Source: Oreocharis arfaki
Lineage: Eukaryota > Chordata > Aves > Passeriformes > Paramythiidae
DNA: 64,000 nt
Direction of reading: 5' to 3'
Assembly: GCA_013398015.1 (NCBI GenBank)
Contig: VZRR01005779.1
Coordinates: 33,213-97,212 of the forward strand
Below the pieces are notes generated by a model that worked only from the letters and a program-made list of their open reading frames with translations, made no database searches and was not told the origin of the DNA. Position numbers and translations under genes: made by a program. Positions 13,998 to 28,074 of this stretch are shown here, piece after piece. Every line of letters begins with the position of its first letter. Position 1 is the first letter of the stretch.

Positions 13998-14033
<36 letters not shown>

Positions 14034-14035
14034 TA
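13996..14035. repeat. Compound microsatellite (TA)n(GTAT)7
   Basis: A short TA tract runs directly into seven perfect GTAT units (14007-14034). It is a simple-sequence repeat in an intron and probably length-polymorphic. Confidence 0.95.
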
Positions 14036-17000
14036 TGATACTCACAGGTTTCATTTTCCTGGAAGTATTCTTAACAGCCGACTCCTGACTTATAAAAACC
14101 TAAAGCATGAAGACTTTGAGATTTGATCTTAAACTCTTGCAACTTTTTTAACATACTGGGTTGCATTTTCTGATTTTCCTAATACAATACACTATTATTT
14201 GATCATTTATTAACTTAAACGCATTTCTTCCTGCAACTGTCCAACTATTTCTTAAGCTACATATTCCTACCTAGAGTAACACAAGGTATAATAAATACTT
14301 AAGGAAGATATCCCTCAAACACCTCTAAAAGGGTTCTGCAACAACAGATTTTTTGTCCTTCCAGCAACTTTAATCATTACGTTTCTTCACTCCTCAGAAC
14401 CTGTTGTTTGAGCTCCAGTACAATCTGTCTGGTTTTGGTTATACTATTCCTCAACCAACTTACCTCCAGTAGCACCAGTTCCAGGCTCTCCTGTGCTAAG
14501 CTGGAGACACATCTATTTTAAACCTTTATATTTGCTAGGTCCTGTAATAGTGTTTGGCAGATTTGCCAAGCCAAATACAGCCCGTTTGAGCAAAGGGTTT
14601 CTGAGGCACAGACAAGTGGGCAGGACCAGCACTACTAGAGCTGGCAACTTACTGAAGTGTCAGTAACATACCTGTAGCGAGATCAGAAAAAACCTTGAAA
14701 AAAATTCCCTAAGATCTGTTCTTTTATTATTATTAGTCTGAATTTTATTTTGGAGCAAGGCAACAGCAGACAATCACACATCTTCTCAAGCTGCTCCTCA
14801 AAGGACACGAGATACGCAGCATCAGCATGACTGGGAAGAACACGAGCCAAAGAGCTCAACTGCTTTACTCAGGGGCTCCTCAGTTCAGGAGCACCCAATG
14901 GAACATCCTCACTCCCATGGCACTGGCAAGAAAGATGGGATAAGGTATTTTCCCAGGCCCTTTGTTCATCTAAGCAGGGGTTTACTATCCTCCCCAGATT
15001 TCCAGGATCTTCTCCTTTCCCCCTGAAGTAAGACACTGTGTAAGGACTCAAACCGATGTTTTAATCAAGATTAGGGAATATAAAATACAGTGAAAGCCTG
15101 TATGGAGGTCGGTCACGTTTAGAGTTACAGACTGAAGTAGTAAGAGCAGGAAACCTGTTGAGCTGTGGCTTAGGTTAGGGACGACTGACACAAAGACTGG
15201 GATATGGGAGCAAAGTCAACTAGGAGTTTGCTTTTTCAAAATCATGCACTGGAAAATATCAGTGCAAGCAGTAACTCCCAGAGGCTGCGCTGCCCACTGT
15301 AACACAGTGCTCAGTGCTGGACTAGAACATGAACCAACTGCTCTGCTTTCCACATGGTGAAGTATCCAGTAAACCTTTCTGAAAATACCCTTTAAAGAAT
15401 CTTCCACTGTGTCTGAGCAATACAACAGCTATTGGATGGTGAAAACTGTCCATGGCCGCTACAACTTTGTGCTAGTGCTAGGGGAGTCTGATCAGGAATT
15501 TTATCTGCGCCATCTTCTCCGTGCATCAGGAGTTTGAACAGCAGAGCACAGCCTTTTCTTACTTTTATTTCTGTTCATCTCTGGCACACACTTGAAATCT
15601 GAATTAATTAAGAACCAGTACACCAGAACTGCACCAAGAAGATGAATTAAGTTCTTGGCTAGTCTACCAATGGAACCAACTGAAGACTGAGTCACACGGG
15701 AAGATCTCATCTTCCAGGAAGTGAAGAGTGACAGTATTTCATACCATGAAATCTCAAGTCAGCCTGAAGCATTTTCCCCATTTTTTTTCCAAATAAGTAT
15801 TTCTATTTTTTTGGTAAAATTTCTCGGGCTATATGCCATTAGCAAAAAACTTCAGAATAGCAGAAATTTTAAGTGCACTCAAAATAGTTAAAATAGTTAA
15901 TCAGAAATTCTAGTAAGAGGCTTTATTAACTACATTATTCCAAAAGAAAATGCCCAGATTTTGATACCAGTCCTCTAGCCTTCTTATGGGAAATCTGCAT
16001 CTTGAAACCGCCAGCCTCATTTGAGGAAATGAGGCAAATGTAGCTATCTAGTAAAAATCATTTGGCTGTAATAAGTAATTTTAATCAAACAGTTAGAGAG
16101 AATGGCATTGGAGTTAATGTCTGAAGTGTCATAAACAGATGGGAAATGTGCAGTGTAGCGACTGGTTGTGCACTTTTAACGCAATATCCTCTTCTGCAGT
16201 CTGGATTGCTGTTTGATCAAGTCTAAGTGACATGATAAAAACAAATTTAATTTATTCTGAAACTATATTCAACTGAAGAATACACAATATAGCAAGTATG
16301 CTATTCTGCTCGCAAGTGAGATTTGAGGCAGAGAAAAACACCGGGAACAAAAATAGCCACACGCCCACCACCTTCTTCCCCTTGAAAGTTGTGGGGGTAG
16401 TGCTGGGGGTTCACTTGTAAAATGGAAGTTCCACCGGGGATGCAAAATAAGCTTGAAATTTAAATAATCTACATCTTTTCTATTTTAGATTTAACTACAG
16501 CAAAACCGCTACTGCTCATTTCTGCTGCAGATCAAGGGAACAACACACCACAGTGCGGGGACAAAATATTTCAAGCAATTTCTCAGACACTAACAAGTAG
16601 TAAATTAGGGAATCTTGTAAGTACAATACAGTAGTCATCCCCTTCTATTGATCACATATAATTTACATCTTACAAAGATGTGAATTCTTGCATTCTCACT
16701 CCACAAGGAAAATCTCAATGATTTATTCATTTCAAATAAAAAATAGAAGGTAGATGAGAAGAATTACTTCACAGGCTGTAGCTTTCTCAGGGCACTACAG
16801 CTAGGCTCTTCTTTCGCACTGCCCGAAGGGCCTTTGTGTGCAAGTCCCTCTAATTAACAAGGTGAATCATGCAGCAGTTCCCTAATTAGTGAACATGACA
16901 AGCCAATGGAAACAAGCAGACAGACCTGGCGTACAGATATGGTCAACAAAAGGCACAGCAACACACCATTAAAAAATGCCTAATTCATGTAAATAAAATA

Positions 17001-20000
17001 GCAAGAGAACTAGCATAATACTTAATTTTCCTTTTCATGTTTTATGCTTATTCCTCATTTATTGCAGATAAAAATAACGACATGATAAATCAAGGTTTCC
17101 AACTGCAAGTCACACCACCTCTCCAAAATCAAAGACTACTTATCCTACGTGAATAAGCATCTGCTTAAGGGGCACTATTTGTTTTCTCTCTGGTTTTTCT
17201 GCTTTAAAGAACTGCAGTTACATTAAGCTTAGGACTTTAAGAATCCCTTAATTAATTCTATTCAAAATTATTTTTTCTTGAAATCCTTTTTCACCAATAG
17301 ATGAAAGGAGTGCAATAGTTGCACTATTATTGCAGTGTAAAAAATGCCTACATTCCCAACATGTCATAATTCCTACCTTTCGTATAAAAATAAATAAATA
17401 ACAAAAGTGAATAATCAAAGAATCAGATTTGCATTAGAAAGTAAATGAGATAATCTAAAATCTACCTCCTTACCTTCCTCTTTCCAAGTAAAATATTTTT
17501 AATCTTTCACTCTTCCTTCTGCTTTTCCTAACACCACTCATCCCACCTCCAACACAAGGGGGTTAATTAATTTTCAATTTATTGCATATTGAACCTTTGA
17601 TTTAGATTTTTACAATCCTTCAACATATTACAAGTCTAAAATGTGTGTCACCACCAGCAGAATATAATTCTTCACAGAAAAACTCCACTATGTTCTTTGC
17701 TCTCTATTCCTTAGCATATTATCATAAGTAAGGAGAACTACAGATTATATCCTCATTATAGGCTCCTCTTTCTCACAATCTTGGGGGAAAAAAAACTCCG
17801 ACTTTCCTCTTCGAAATGGGTAAAACTTTATGTTCTAAAATTGATGGTCAAAATACTAATGTCTAAAAAACCCACATTTTTTCTGACCAGTCCAGTTTTA
17901 AAAATATGGGAATTAAAATACTGTCCCCTAAGAAATAATGGTTCTACATGCCCTTAAAGGTTGTTTTTTGGCTAGAAATTTGAAGAATATTTAATGATGT
18001 TCCATTACAGAACTGATCAACTGTTTCAAAGCAGTTTTAAATTCACAATAAACACTACCAGTGATCACAAGAAGAAAGCTGGAATCATGACTGTTTGCTG
18101 CGCTCATTTTTCCCTTTCTTGTCTGTGTGCACTTCCCAACTTGTCTCAGATCCCACCCAGCACAACCCTTCCTAGGACAGCTCCAAACCCAGGCTGGAAG
18201 TATCCTCTTTTAACATGAAGGCACAATGGATAATCTGCTAACAACTGAACTCTGATCTGCCATATGCACACAGGAAAGATTCAGCAAACAACCTGTCACA
18301 AACGCTTACTGTTCCACAGAGCAACTCACCAGAGCACTGGGCTCTGCACAACGCGCTGCACACTCGGCCACACCATCTATTATTACACACAGCTGCAGTT
18401 AAATGAGAACTGCTGCAAAGACAAAACAGACTTGCTGCATTAAAAATCTTTACATTCTTATTTGCATCTTAAATAAAAAAATCAAGGCGAGGAGATGGGA
18501 AATAGACCCCGAACAGGCACATCCAGAAATTAATGCAAAATCACAAAATGTGACTGATTGATACTGATTTTCAAATAAATGGCATACATGAACACAAGTT
18601 ATTTTATATATACAATTACAAAAGTATTTTGCATTTAAGCAAAAATGTTAAGTGCAGCTGATAACAACAAATCCTAATTATCCACAGGAGTTGTTTTGAT
18701 ATGAGATTATATCTAATACCAGAGGGACAAATTCTGTTTGTTTTGAATATTGCTACTGATGTCAGCAGAGATATTCCATAGTTACAATTGTGTGGCAAAA
18801 GAATTCAATTATAACATTTAAATGTAAGGGACACACATTTAAAAAGTGACAGGAGAAAAATGCACTAAGAGGCACACAGGGCAAAAATAAAAATCTCCAA
18901 CACAAACCAGTCAGATCACTCTCATACTTGCCATATAGCCTACCACATGTCCTCAGCATTCCTGAATGCTGGCATGTCTGCTAAGGCAGACATTTCCTTA
19001 CCCATTGGATTTAGGACGTTTGTTTTTCAAATTTCAGTACTTCCCAGAAATTATTTCTCCACATAGCTAGATAGACAGATGAGCATTTTTTAACCGAGGA
19101 GTTATTTTTAAAGCTGCAGTTAAAATTACCTTAGGATATTTATGAAATATACATTCATGATTTTTTCTTTTGTATAGCTGAGCAGATCATAGAAATCACC
19201 ATATATTGCAACGTTAACAGAAGCATCCATTGACAAATTTAAGAAATATATGCATTTTAGATAATGTAACAATGTACAAGGTATTTAAATATTATAGTAG
19301 CTCTGTGTCTAAATCATCAAATAAATAGAACAGAACACTGTCACGTATTACCGAAACTCAGCACCTTGTACTGAGCACCATGACTGCACACAAAACACAC
19401 AGAAGTTTAGTTCAATAGTTAAGTATGTTTTTTCTCTATGTAAATTACCTAGATTAAAGCTTGACAAAACTGGGATAAAAAAATGATCTCAGGAAACTTT
19501 GCCAGTCTCTCACGGCCTCAGGTTACCCTTCTCCTCTGCTAAAATCCAGAGCATTGTTCGATTTCTGCACCCTAAAATAAGGTACAACTTTTCAATCTGA
19601 GACTTAATTATGGAAGCTCATAGTGTGAGCTAATGGAGCTTCATATTCTTTAGGTGTTTTCATGCAACCTGAAGGTCTGTATCACTCTATCCTGCAATCA
19701 CCTAATCACTAAAGAGGTAAAATAGCAAAAAGACGCAAACAAGTTATTTCTTAGAGGGAGGAAAAAATCATCCAGTATTTTTGTTTTCTGACACACCCTA
19801 GTACACAAGAGATTCCCTGATTTCCTGCTTAAGAAGGAAAGACTAGCAAATGCTGATGACAGACCATTATTAAAAGAGAGAACAATTTCACTGAATACTG
19901 AATTTACTGTTCCTCAAAACAGGAAGCTGAAAGTAGTTGACTTAATTAAACAGCAGCACATACAGTGCAGAAATAATATGTATTCAATAACGTTCGCAAT

Positions 20001-21657
20001 CATCATCTGTCACACTAAGGCAGGGCAGGCATCCTGGATATTCTACAGGTACCCTCTGAGGGGAGCCCACCTCACTCATCCACAGCTGGCAGGTGGCCAC
20101 CACAGCCACCGAATGCTGGGCTGCCTTAAGACTAAGGGCTCCTTATGAAAACACAGATCACACCTCTCCAGAACTTAAACAGAGATTTCAAAAATAAATA
20201 GACCAAATTATCCTATTTCTCATAAAAACATGCTCTCTTCTCACCAATTTCACCTCTAATATGTTTCTAGTAGAGTGAACATTTTGCTCCTCTCCTGTTG
20301 TCCTGAACACAATTAACAGCCAAGTTTAGCACTTATGCTCTATTTTCCCATTTTGTATATTTGAAACTTTCCTAAAGCTCACTTAAATTATCTGAAATGT
20401 TTGCCAGATATGAGTTCTTCTGCCAGGACAGATTGTTTCATTATTACTATTTTTTTGGAAATAATAGATTTTCAAGCATCTTAGAGAGTGAATATGGCTT
20501 TTGGCCATTAAGAGAAATCTTCAGCATCTACATGATGTTATTTCTGTTTCAAGAATATAAATGTCTGTTCTGGATATAAATACATTTTCTACTTGTGGAG
20601 AGAAAGGACACAGCAGTCTAAGAAGCCTACTCTGTACTTCATGGCTGTGCAGAGTCAATAAACCCATGAACTGTAATTGCATCACACTGTTTTTCAATTT
20701 GCTTCGCTTCAACCCTACCAGATACTGAGGTATCAGTTTTTAGGAAGCTGTAACACCTCAGTCTACAGACAATCATCAGCACAAATACATATAACAAACC
20801 TTCCCATTCCAGGAAATCAGATATTTATGACCACTTGCATGGAAATCCAGAAGTTAACCACCAATTCAGCAGCAATTTGTAAAACTACATGAAAACAAAA
20901 CTCTTACAAATCATTACTCAACTGCCCAATAACATTAAAAACACATTAATACCTTTCAAGTATTTACATTTTAGAGATAACCATATCTACCTTTAACAAA
21001 CATATTTGAGGGGAAAAGTCTATATTGTGAATGGCAGTAATAAATTTTATTTATTTAAAAGGTTACTACTATGGAAGGGTAACTACTTTTTCAGGATAGG
21101 TTGAGCAGCATCTCATTATTCAGCTAAGGCGATGTAACTACTCCCTCACAGACTGACACAGTATCTTTTAATGGCAAGACTAAACTAAAAATAGGAAATA
21201 GATACTAACACACCTTTCATGACCTCTGCATGTTACTGCCTAGCCACCTAGCTTGTAGTTCAGAGAAGAGTTGCATAAAACCTAGCTACAGTCAGAAATG
21301 TTGAGTGTTTAGTTAAAAAAAGGGACACTTTTTACCCTACTGTTAATGGTACTAAATATTCTCAAAAATGAGCTGGCAAGGAAGTTTTAAGTTACTCTGT
21401 TTAAAATTTCACTACTACATTTCAACTCTTGCATTAACTGTGCTCCCATGAACTCTTTCATCTCCCACTACCAAGTCAGAAACAGATCCCAGATTTTATG
21501 AGAAGCAGTGTGTTCAATGAAATGCATAAATTCCAAACGAGGTCCTGCCCTTGTGAGGTGACAGAACAAGTGAACTCCCAGCCAGACTGCGGCCGGGAGG
21601 TGGCTGTGGGGAGCAGGGGGAGGACAGCGTGCGGGTCTTGCACAAAGAGCCGAGGCA

Positions 21658-22162
21658 GGGACACACAGGAGCCGGGATGTGCAGCCCCAAATGGAGCGGG
21701 CAGGGACACACAGGAGCCGGGATGTGCAGCCCCAAATGGAGCGGGCAGGGACACCCAGGAGCCGGGCTGTGCAGCCCCAAATGGAGCGGGCAGGGACACC
21801 CAGGAGCCGGGATGGGCGGCCCCAAAAGCAGCGGGCAGGGACAGNNNNNNNNNNNNNNNNNNNNNNNNNNNNNNNNNNNNNNNNNNNNNNNNNNNNNNNN
21901 NNNNNNNNNNNNNNNNNNNNNNNNNNNNNNNNNNNNNNNNNNNNNNNNNNNNNNNNNNNNNNNNNNNNNNNNNNNNNNNNNNNNNNNNNNNNAGAAGGGA
22001 GCGGGCAGGGACGCACAGGAGCCGGGATGTGCAGCCCCAAATGGAGCGGGCAGGGACACCCAGGAGCCGGGATGTGCAGCCCCAAATGGAGCGGGCAGGG
22101 ACACCCAGGAGCCGGGATGTGCAGCCCCAAATGGAGCGGGCAGGGACACACAGGAGCCGGGC
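21658..22162. repeat. Minisatellite, 45-bp unit, interrupted by a gap
   Basis: The unit starts GGGACACACAGGAGCCGGGA, continues TGTGCAGCCCCAAATGGAGC and closes with GGGCA, 45 bases in all. Four units precede the gap (starts at 21658, 21703, 21748, 21793) and three follow it (22008, 22053, 22098), plus partial units. Variation is mainly ACACAC versus ACACCC or ACGCAC, and unit four is the most diverged. Because 45 is a multiple of three, long repeat-coded ORFs appear in several frames on both strands; these are by-products, not genes. Copy number is unknown because of the gap. Confidence 0.96.
21845..21992. other. Assembly gap (148 N)
   Basis: A run of 148 undetermined bases lies inside the minisatellite. 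The distance between the last intact unit start before it (21838) and the first after it (22008) is 170 bases. That is not a multiple of 45, so the gap length is probably an estimate. Confidence 0.99.
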
Positions 22163-22816
22163 GCTTCGCCTCCATCCCCTCGGGGCAGCGCATGTGACGC
22201 GAGCGCCCGGAGGATCTGGGGGCAGATGAAAGCTGGCAGCTGTGGCTGCCTCGGGCGCTCGAGGCTGCCAAACAGGGCTTACAAACACGTTAGCTCAGCA
22301 GCAGAATTAAAGCCCTCATTCAGGTTTGTTTTGGAGTAAGAAACCAACGCGCATAGAGGGGATGGGGGAAAACTTGCCCTGCAGGCTGAGGCCTAAATAC
22401 ACCTCGACCTCCCCTCGCAAGCTGCTACAGAGTAGAGCAGGCTTAACTACAGGACCAAATAATCTAAATAATAATTTGTTGTTGTCCAAGCAACCTCCTC
22501 AGTATCTGTCAAGCAGACACAGCTGACATTTGCTGCCCTCTACTTATTAAACAGGCAATCATATTCTAAAGTACTGTAATTCAGCCAAATTACCAGGAAA
22601 GTAAATCAGATAAAACAGTTATGTGATTTTTCCACATTCACAGCTTGCTCCAAACGATTTTTTTTCTTTTTCCCCCCTGTCTATGCCAGTGTGATAAATT
22701 GTACTTAAACGAGGTTGTTTCTACCTGAGGAAGACCCATATTTAGACAGAATACCACTGAAGCAAAAGAAGAACTAGAAATTCAGTCTTGACCTCTCCCT
22801 TGCACAAACTGATCTG

Positions 22817-22840
22817 ATATATATATATATATATATATAT
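22817..22840. repeat. (AT)12 microsatellite
   Basis: There are twelve perfect AT units, followed by a purine-rich GGACAGAGGGGGAGGGAGAG stretch and a short GT tract. Confidence 0.95.
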
Positions 22841-24039
22841 GGACAGAGGGGGAGGGAGAGACGTGTGTGTGTTTATATTTTGATATATAAAAAAATTAAA
22901 AGAAAAAAAATCTTTCAGAAAAGGAAGTACCATTGCATGCATTCCTCACTGCTTCTTCTGCAACCTCTGGATGCAATTGTCAGTACCCAGGACAGGCCCA
23001 GGACAGGCAAACTCAAACCACCCTTATCATAAATCTTACACACCGAACACAGAAAAGAATAGCTCCCTTATCTCTCCACTAAGCTTGGTTGTCCAAGCAC
23101 CCAAAAGGGATTCAAAACAGGGGGCTGCGACCCTCCACTTGTTCAAAATCAAAAAGCAATAGCACTAGTTTCTACTACAGATGTGGAAGGAAAACTATAG
23201 GAGATCTGAAAAAATTCATTGTACAAGAGGAAGTTCCTGCTGGAGTATTTCGGTGAAATTTAGAAAAGCAAACTCACATACAGCTTCAGAAATTCTTTGC
23301 AAAAAGCTTTTATCATTCTAATACCCAAGTTCTGGAAATTCACCTTTAAGTAGTACTATCACTGTATAATGAGAGGCTACTTACTGCAACAACCTTGTGT
23401 TAGGCAGGGCTCCACCAGGGAGTGCGTGCTTCGGAAGGTGATGGAGACAACAGGGATGACTTTCTCCTTCCCTACCACCTTTTTGCTTTTAAAAAAATGA
23501 AACCCATTACAGGTAGAGCAGACTTTGTAACAGGTACTGCTCTTTTGGAACTGTTCAAATACAACCCAAATATATTTCACACCAGAACTAAACTCTATTT
23601 TGAAAATGAGTCTTGAGTCTTCCTCACCAGTTTTACTCGAAAATTAAGAGTACACAGTTACTAAAAATTTTGTTAGGGAACATGAGAAAATAAGAAATAA
23701 TCACAAAAAGAAAAGGCAACTTTTACTGGTCTACACAGCTTTTAGTTGTTTCATGCCCCCCATTCTCAGAGCACTAAATGGGAACCCTTTTGGTAGCAAG
23801 GTAAGAAAATCACTGTATTTCATTGGTTATGAATAGCTGCTCAAGTCTCGAACAGCAGATTGCACCAGGACAAACAGACTTGTCATACAAAGTCTAAGGA
23901 AATCACACTGCTGCTGGGTTAATTTGAAGGCTGATACCTTTTAAATACTCTGTGAGACATCAGCTAAACAAGGAACAATGCTTGACTAGACAGCTTGCTT
24001 TCTTGTTCCTTTCTCTTGTCATACCAACAGAGCCCCAGA

Positions 24040-24285
24040 AGAGTTTGGCTTGGAAGGGAACTTAAAGATCCTCTCATTCAATGGGCAGAGACACCTTCCA
24101 CTATCTCAGGGTGCTTCAAGTCCCGTCCAACTGTGCCTTGGATGCTTCCAGGGATCCAAGGGGATTCCAGGGGCAGCCACAGATTCCCTGGGCACCCTGT
24201 GCCAGGGCCTCCCCACCCTCACAAGGGAGAGTTTTTTACTAATATCTAATCTAAACCTAATCTCTGTCAGTGTGAAGCCATTGAC
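24040..24285 (-). mobile_element. CR1 LINE 3' fragment
   Basis: On the plus strand the order is GGCTTGGAAGGGAACTTAAA, GACACCTTCCACTATCTCAG, CCAGGGATCC, GGGGCAGCCACAG, CTGTGCCAGGGCCTCCCCAC and CTAATATCTAATCTAAACCT, which is the CR1 3' region in reverse. Only about 250 bases remain, a typical 5'-truncated avian insertion. It carries no coding capacity. Confidence 0.93.
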
Positions 24286-27200
24286 AAAACTGCTCACATT
24301 CCTTCTGCATCACAGCTGTAGCGTTGGTAACCTGATGCAGAAAACTATTCATGAAATAACTCCATTCTGAGGAATCAGTGCTGCCTAAACACTGCTTCCT
24401 CATTACTTCAGGCATCACATTCATAGCTTTTCCTTCTTTAACCTACTGACACTCAGATGCGTTAGAGAGCTAAGTGGAAATTTAATTTAAATTTATTCCC
24501 ATTCAAGTGCCCCATTTCTCAGTGGTCGTAAGAAACCAATTTAAGATAAGATTGTTGCTTTTGAATCAATATTTTTATGTCAGGCATGATAAAATAGAAA
24601 ACTTACTTAGACTTCTCATCACTGAGGCACTGCATCAGTAGCACAATCTTTAAGGACTTCGGCTTTGCTGAAAAGCTGAATAAATGAACTTGCCAAACAA
24701 AACAATTTTCATTTGCTTTTCATTTTCAGTAACTATGATAACTTCAGTAAACTATCATTTAAATATTTAAAAGAAACCACTCCTACTGAGTTGATACATA
24801 AACATTAGTGTGGTGACAAGAAATTATTTAGTGTAAAACTGTTTCCCTATTGTAATCACTAAGTATATGATGCTGGAGTTGCAGTAATTCTGCTACAAGT
24901 TAAGTTCTTCTGGGGGATTTAAAACCTCTAAGGCAATGTTAGAGCCACATAACATATACATCATACAATGTACATATTTCATTGTTTTGAAGAGAAGGAT
25001 CCTATAGCTTCTCCTAGAACTCCATCTGCTAACAGTGCACATATTTTACTGCATCTAACTCAGAAGTGATACAGTTCAGAAAGTCAGTCTCAGCCCAGGA
25101 AGGCTCTTGCTCCAGAGGACACTGCAGATGTGACGGATGGCAGCACGCAAGGCCAGTGGTTACCACAACGTTGCCCTGGACACAGCTCCTTCTGGGAGCA
25201 TGGAAAAGCCTGTCTGCTCTGCTCCCACAAGAACCAAGCTCTCCCAAAGCTCCCGGCCAGGGTAACACTCACAAGCCCCTTCAATCATGATAAAGAACCT
25301 TATCCAGCCCCAGGAAGCTAGGCCAGCTGACAAAGGCACACGAAGGGCTGTCTTGTGTCTTCCCCAGCATCCGAAGGCTTCTGGAATGAATATCAACAGG
25401 CTGGAGACTTCTCTTGCATGGCTGATGAGGACATCTGAGAACAGACTCCACTGAGCACCATCTAGCCTGATCTAAGGCCTGGATACATGCCCAGACATTT
25501 ATGGTGGCTGGTTTAAGTTTTCATTATTATGCAATATTCTTCGTTGGTGATGACACAAAAATTTGAACCAAGTTACTCTTTCAGGATGAAGCTCAGCTAC
25601 TTAACTTGTAAATTAAAGCATTTTTTAGGCAACAGACCCTGATCTGTAGAATATCCCTGACAGAAAGGATGTTGAGGATCTTACTCTCCCTGCCTTTCCT
25701 AAAAACTATTTCTATTACTAATTACTAGGTGTTGACTCAGATATTCCTAATCTTGATCTATTCTTGCTATCATTTATATGGCCTGTTTTATGTTATATTT
25801 AATGAAGCCTTTTAATGGAAATGAGAGAACTCATAATTTCTTTAACTTACATTTGAGACTTCCAGACTACATAAATCAGTGTATTTCCTAAAACTTGATT
25901 TTAAAAGCTCTAGTCATGCTTTTTTCATTGAAGCTTATCAGGGTTAGTTCAGCAAAACTTAAAGTTTCATTGATTTTCTAATCACTCTCTAACAACAGCA
26001 GTCTCTGAAAAAACTTACCTATGTATAGGCTAAAATGGAAAATTCCACTGCTTATGATACCCTGCTTATTATTAATTACAAAAATTAATTAAAAAGTTAA
26101 TTCAAACCATTAATTAGAAAAAATTAGGAAAGTTACACAATTTCCAACAAAACAGACACTGCTCACAAATTATGCTATTTCTTACATTAAGTTGTACGAA
26201 GTCAAACATCTCAGAATTTATGCTAAAAAGCAATGCAACAAGTAATAGCTGAAAAGCATAATTTTTTTCCTGAAATAGTCTCAATGGAAAATATTTTGCA
26301 GTAGTTTATTAAATAGATTTACCATCGAAACAATCATACGCTGTCCACTGAAAAAAAAGGTGCACCAACTTAGAAGTGTGAAAGCAAATGGAAAGTTTTG
26401 AGCAACATAATCCTCCACAGGCATATTCTGCTACTGCTTTCACTCAAGTCCAATTGAAACAGGTTAATACCAAAGCAAAATAAGTCACTCAAACTGAATC
26501 AGAGTGGGTTTGCACTGACTTAACTAAAACAGTGCTAGTCTGGGTGTAAATGAAACCTGACTCTGCAATAAGACCATGTGTAGATGGCCCTTCCCTTTGT
26601 TTGGGTAAGTATTTAAATGCAGTTTAAACTTGATTCAAACCAGTTTGGTTTAACAATATGAAGACTGGCTAACAAATGGATCAAGATGGAGTTACAGAGA
26701 AAAAACATTATCTTCACCTAACCAAATAATTTTAAAATGTGTTCAAAGGATTCCACTTACATTGTCTTCATGACACTAAGAAGCAAGAAGGAAACTTTCT
26801 ACTGGTAGATGTTCTGTGAAAGAAATTGAGCTAATCTTTTTTTCTTCTCAAATTAGGAAGGAAAACAGTGTTACAGAATTAAGACTCCAAAATATCCATA
26901 AAGGAGAATGTTTTGGAACAAATACCCTTTGCTAGTCTTCTTTCTTTCTTTCCTCTTCATCCTACTATCCTTATATTGGTACCTTTATTTTGCATTCCAA
27001 GACAGCACTTTCTAGAGCTCCTTCAATGTTTTGAATAATTTTTTTTTCATTTTAAGGAAAGATTTAGAAGACTTTCTTTAAGACTTTAAATTACTTATTT
27101 CGGTACTTCACTTTCTCCCTCTGACTTTTGTCAGTAGTGTCACTGTTCAAACTGATTAAAGTCTGAAACATCATCCATTTTCAGAACATAATAATGATAT

Positions 27201-28074
27201 TATCAGCTGTTTTGCCGGGATGAAAAAACAAATTATCTGACAATCGCATCATTAAATAAGTAACACAAGCTAGAAGAGCTGCAGGTTTCTTGGGTGGCCT
27301 TTTTCTGCTTTTTAAAACACTACCTAACGGCCACTTTACTATAGGCCACAAAAATATCAGTGCAACAAAGGTCTTCAGGCAATATTGAAGACACAGAAAT
27401 AATGGAATCACAGCTTTAAATCCAGCTTATTATTGAAGCTGACAGTATTTTATTCATCAGCTTATAGAAAACCTGGAAGAAACACAATTTCTCTCTGAGC
27501 TATGATGGAATAAGCACATTTAAGAGTAGCCCAGCTGGCAGTGAAGTTTTGAAATTTTTTACATTTTTCTTGGCATTGATTCAAAACTTTTAATTTCAAA
27601 TGACAAAGCCATGCCAAAGACAGGTTTTTTAATCAACCTTTTATACTATAAAATGGGTTATTTTTTTATTTTGGCAGTGCCAATATCATTCGAGACATCA
27701 GCATGTATCCAATATCCAATGCAGAAAAAAATATGAACCATTAAAACAACATCTTGTCAGTACCATGCCACAATCCCCTTTGCAAAAGAAAATGTTTTTA
27801 CTAACTAAATTTTAATATTTTAAGTCTCTAGAGCTTTAGAACCCTGATTACTAAAACCAGAGACATTTCTTATGGTTTCAAAAATGTAGAATGAAATCCA
27901 ACTTCAGAGAGAGGCGTGGTGCCAGCAAATGATGCACTTCCATGAGAAGGCCGGGAGAGCAGGCAGGGCCAGTGTCCAAAAGCAGAGGGTGCAGCAGCCA
28001 GGCTGAGGAGCTCCTTGTGCACCGCCTCAGACAAAGCCATCCTTCAATCACACACCGGTGTGCTCTAACCACCT

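Larger units (their letters stand above)
21585..22270. other. GC-rich, CpG-bearing block around the minisatellite
   Basis: The sequence changes abruptly from AT-rich intron to GC-rich DNA at the GCGGCCGGGAGG near 21590 and returns to AT-rich after about 22270. The block holds the 45-bp minisatellite, an assembly gap, and a unique GC-rich flank (22163-22270) with many CpGs, for example GACGCGAGCGCCCGGAGG. It may be an intragenic CpG island, or a CpG-rich repeat only. Confidence 0.7.

Noticed and set aside
21468..22339. ORFs of 170-270 codons on both strands across the minisatellite
   Set aside because: They exist only because the 45-bp unit has no stop in several frames, and they run through 148 undetermined bases. 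No start context, splice pattern or domain supports them.
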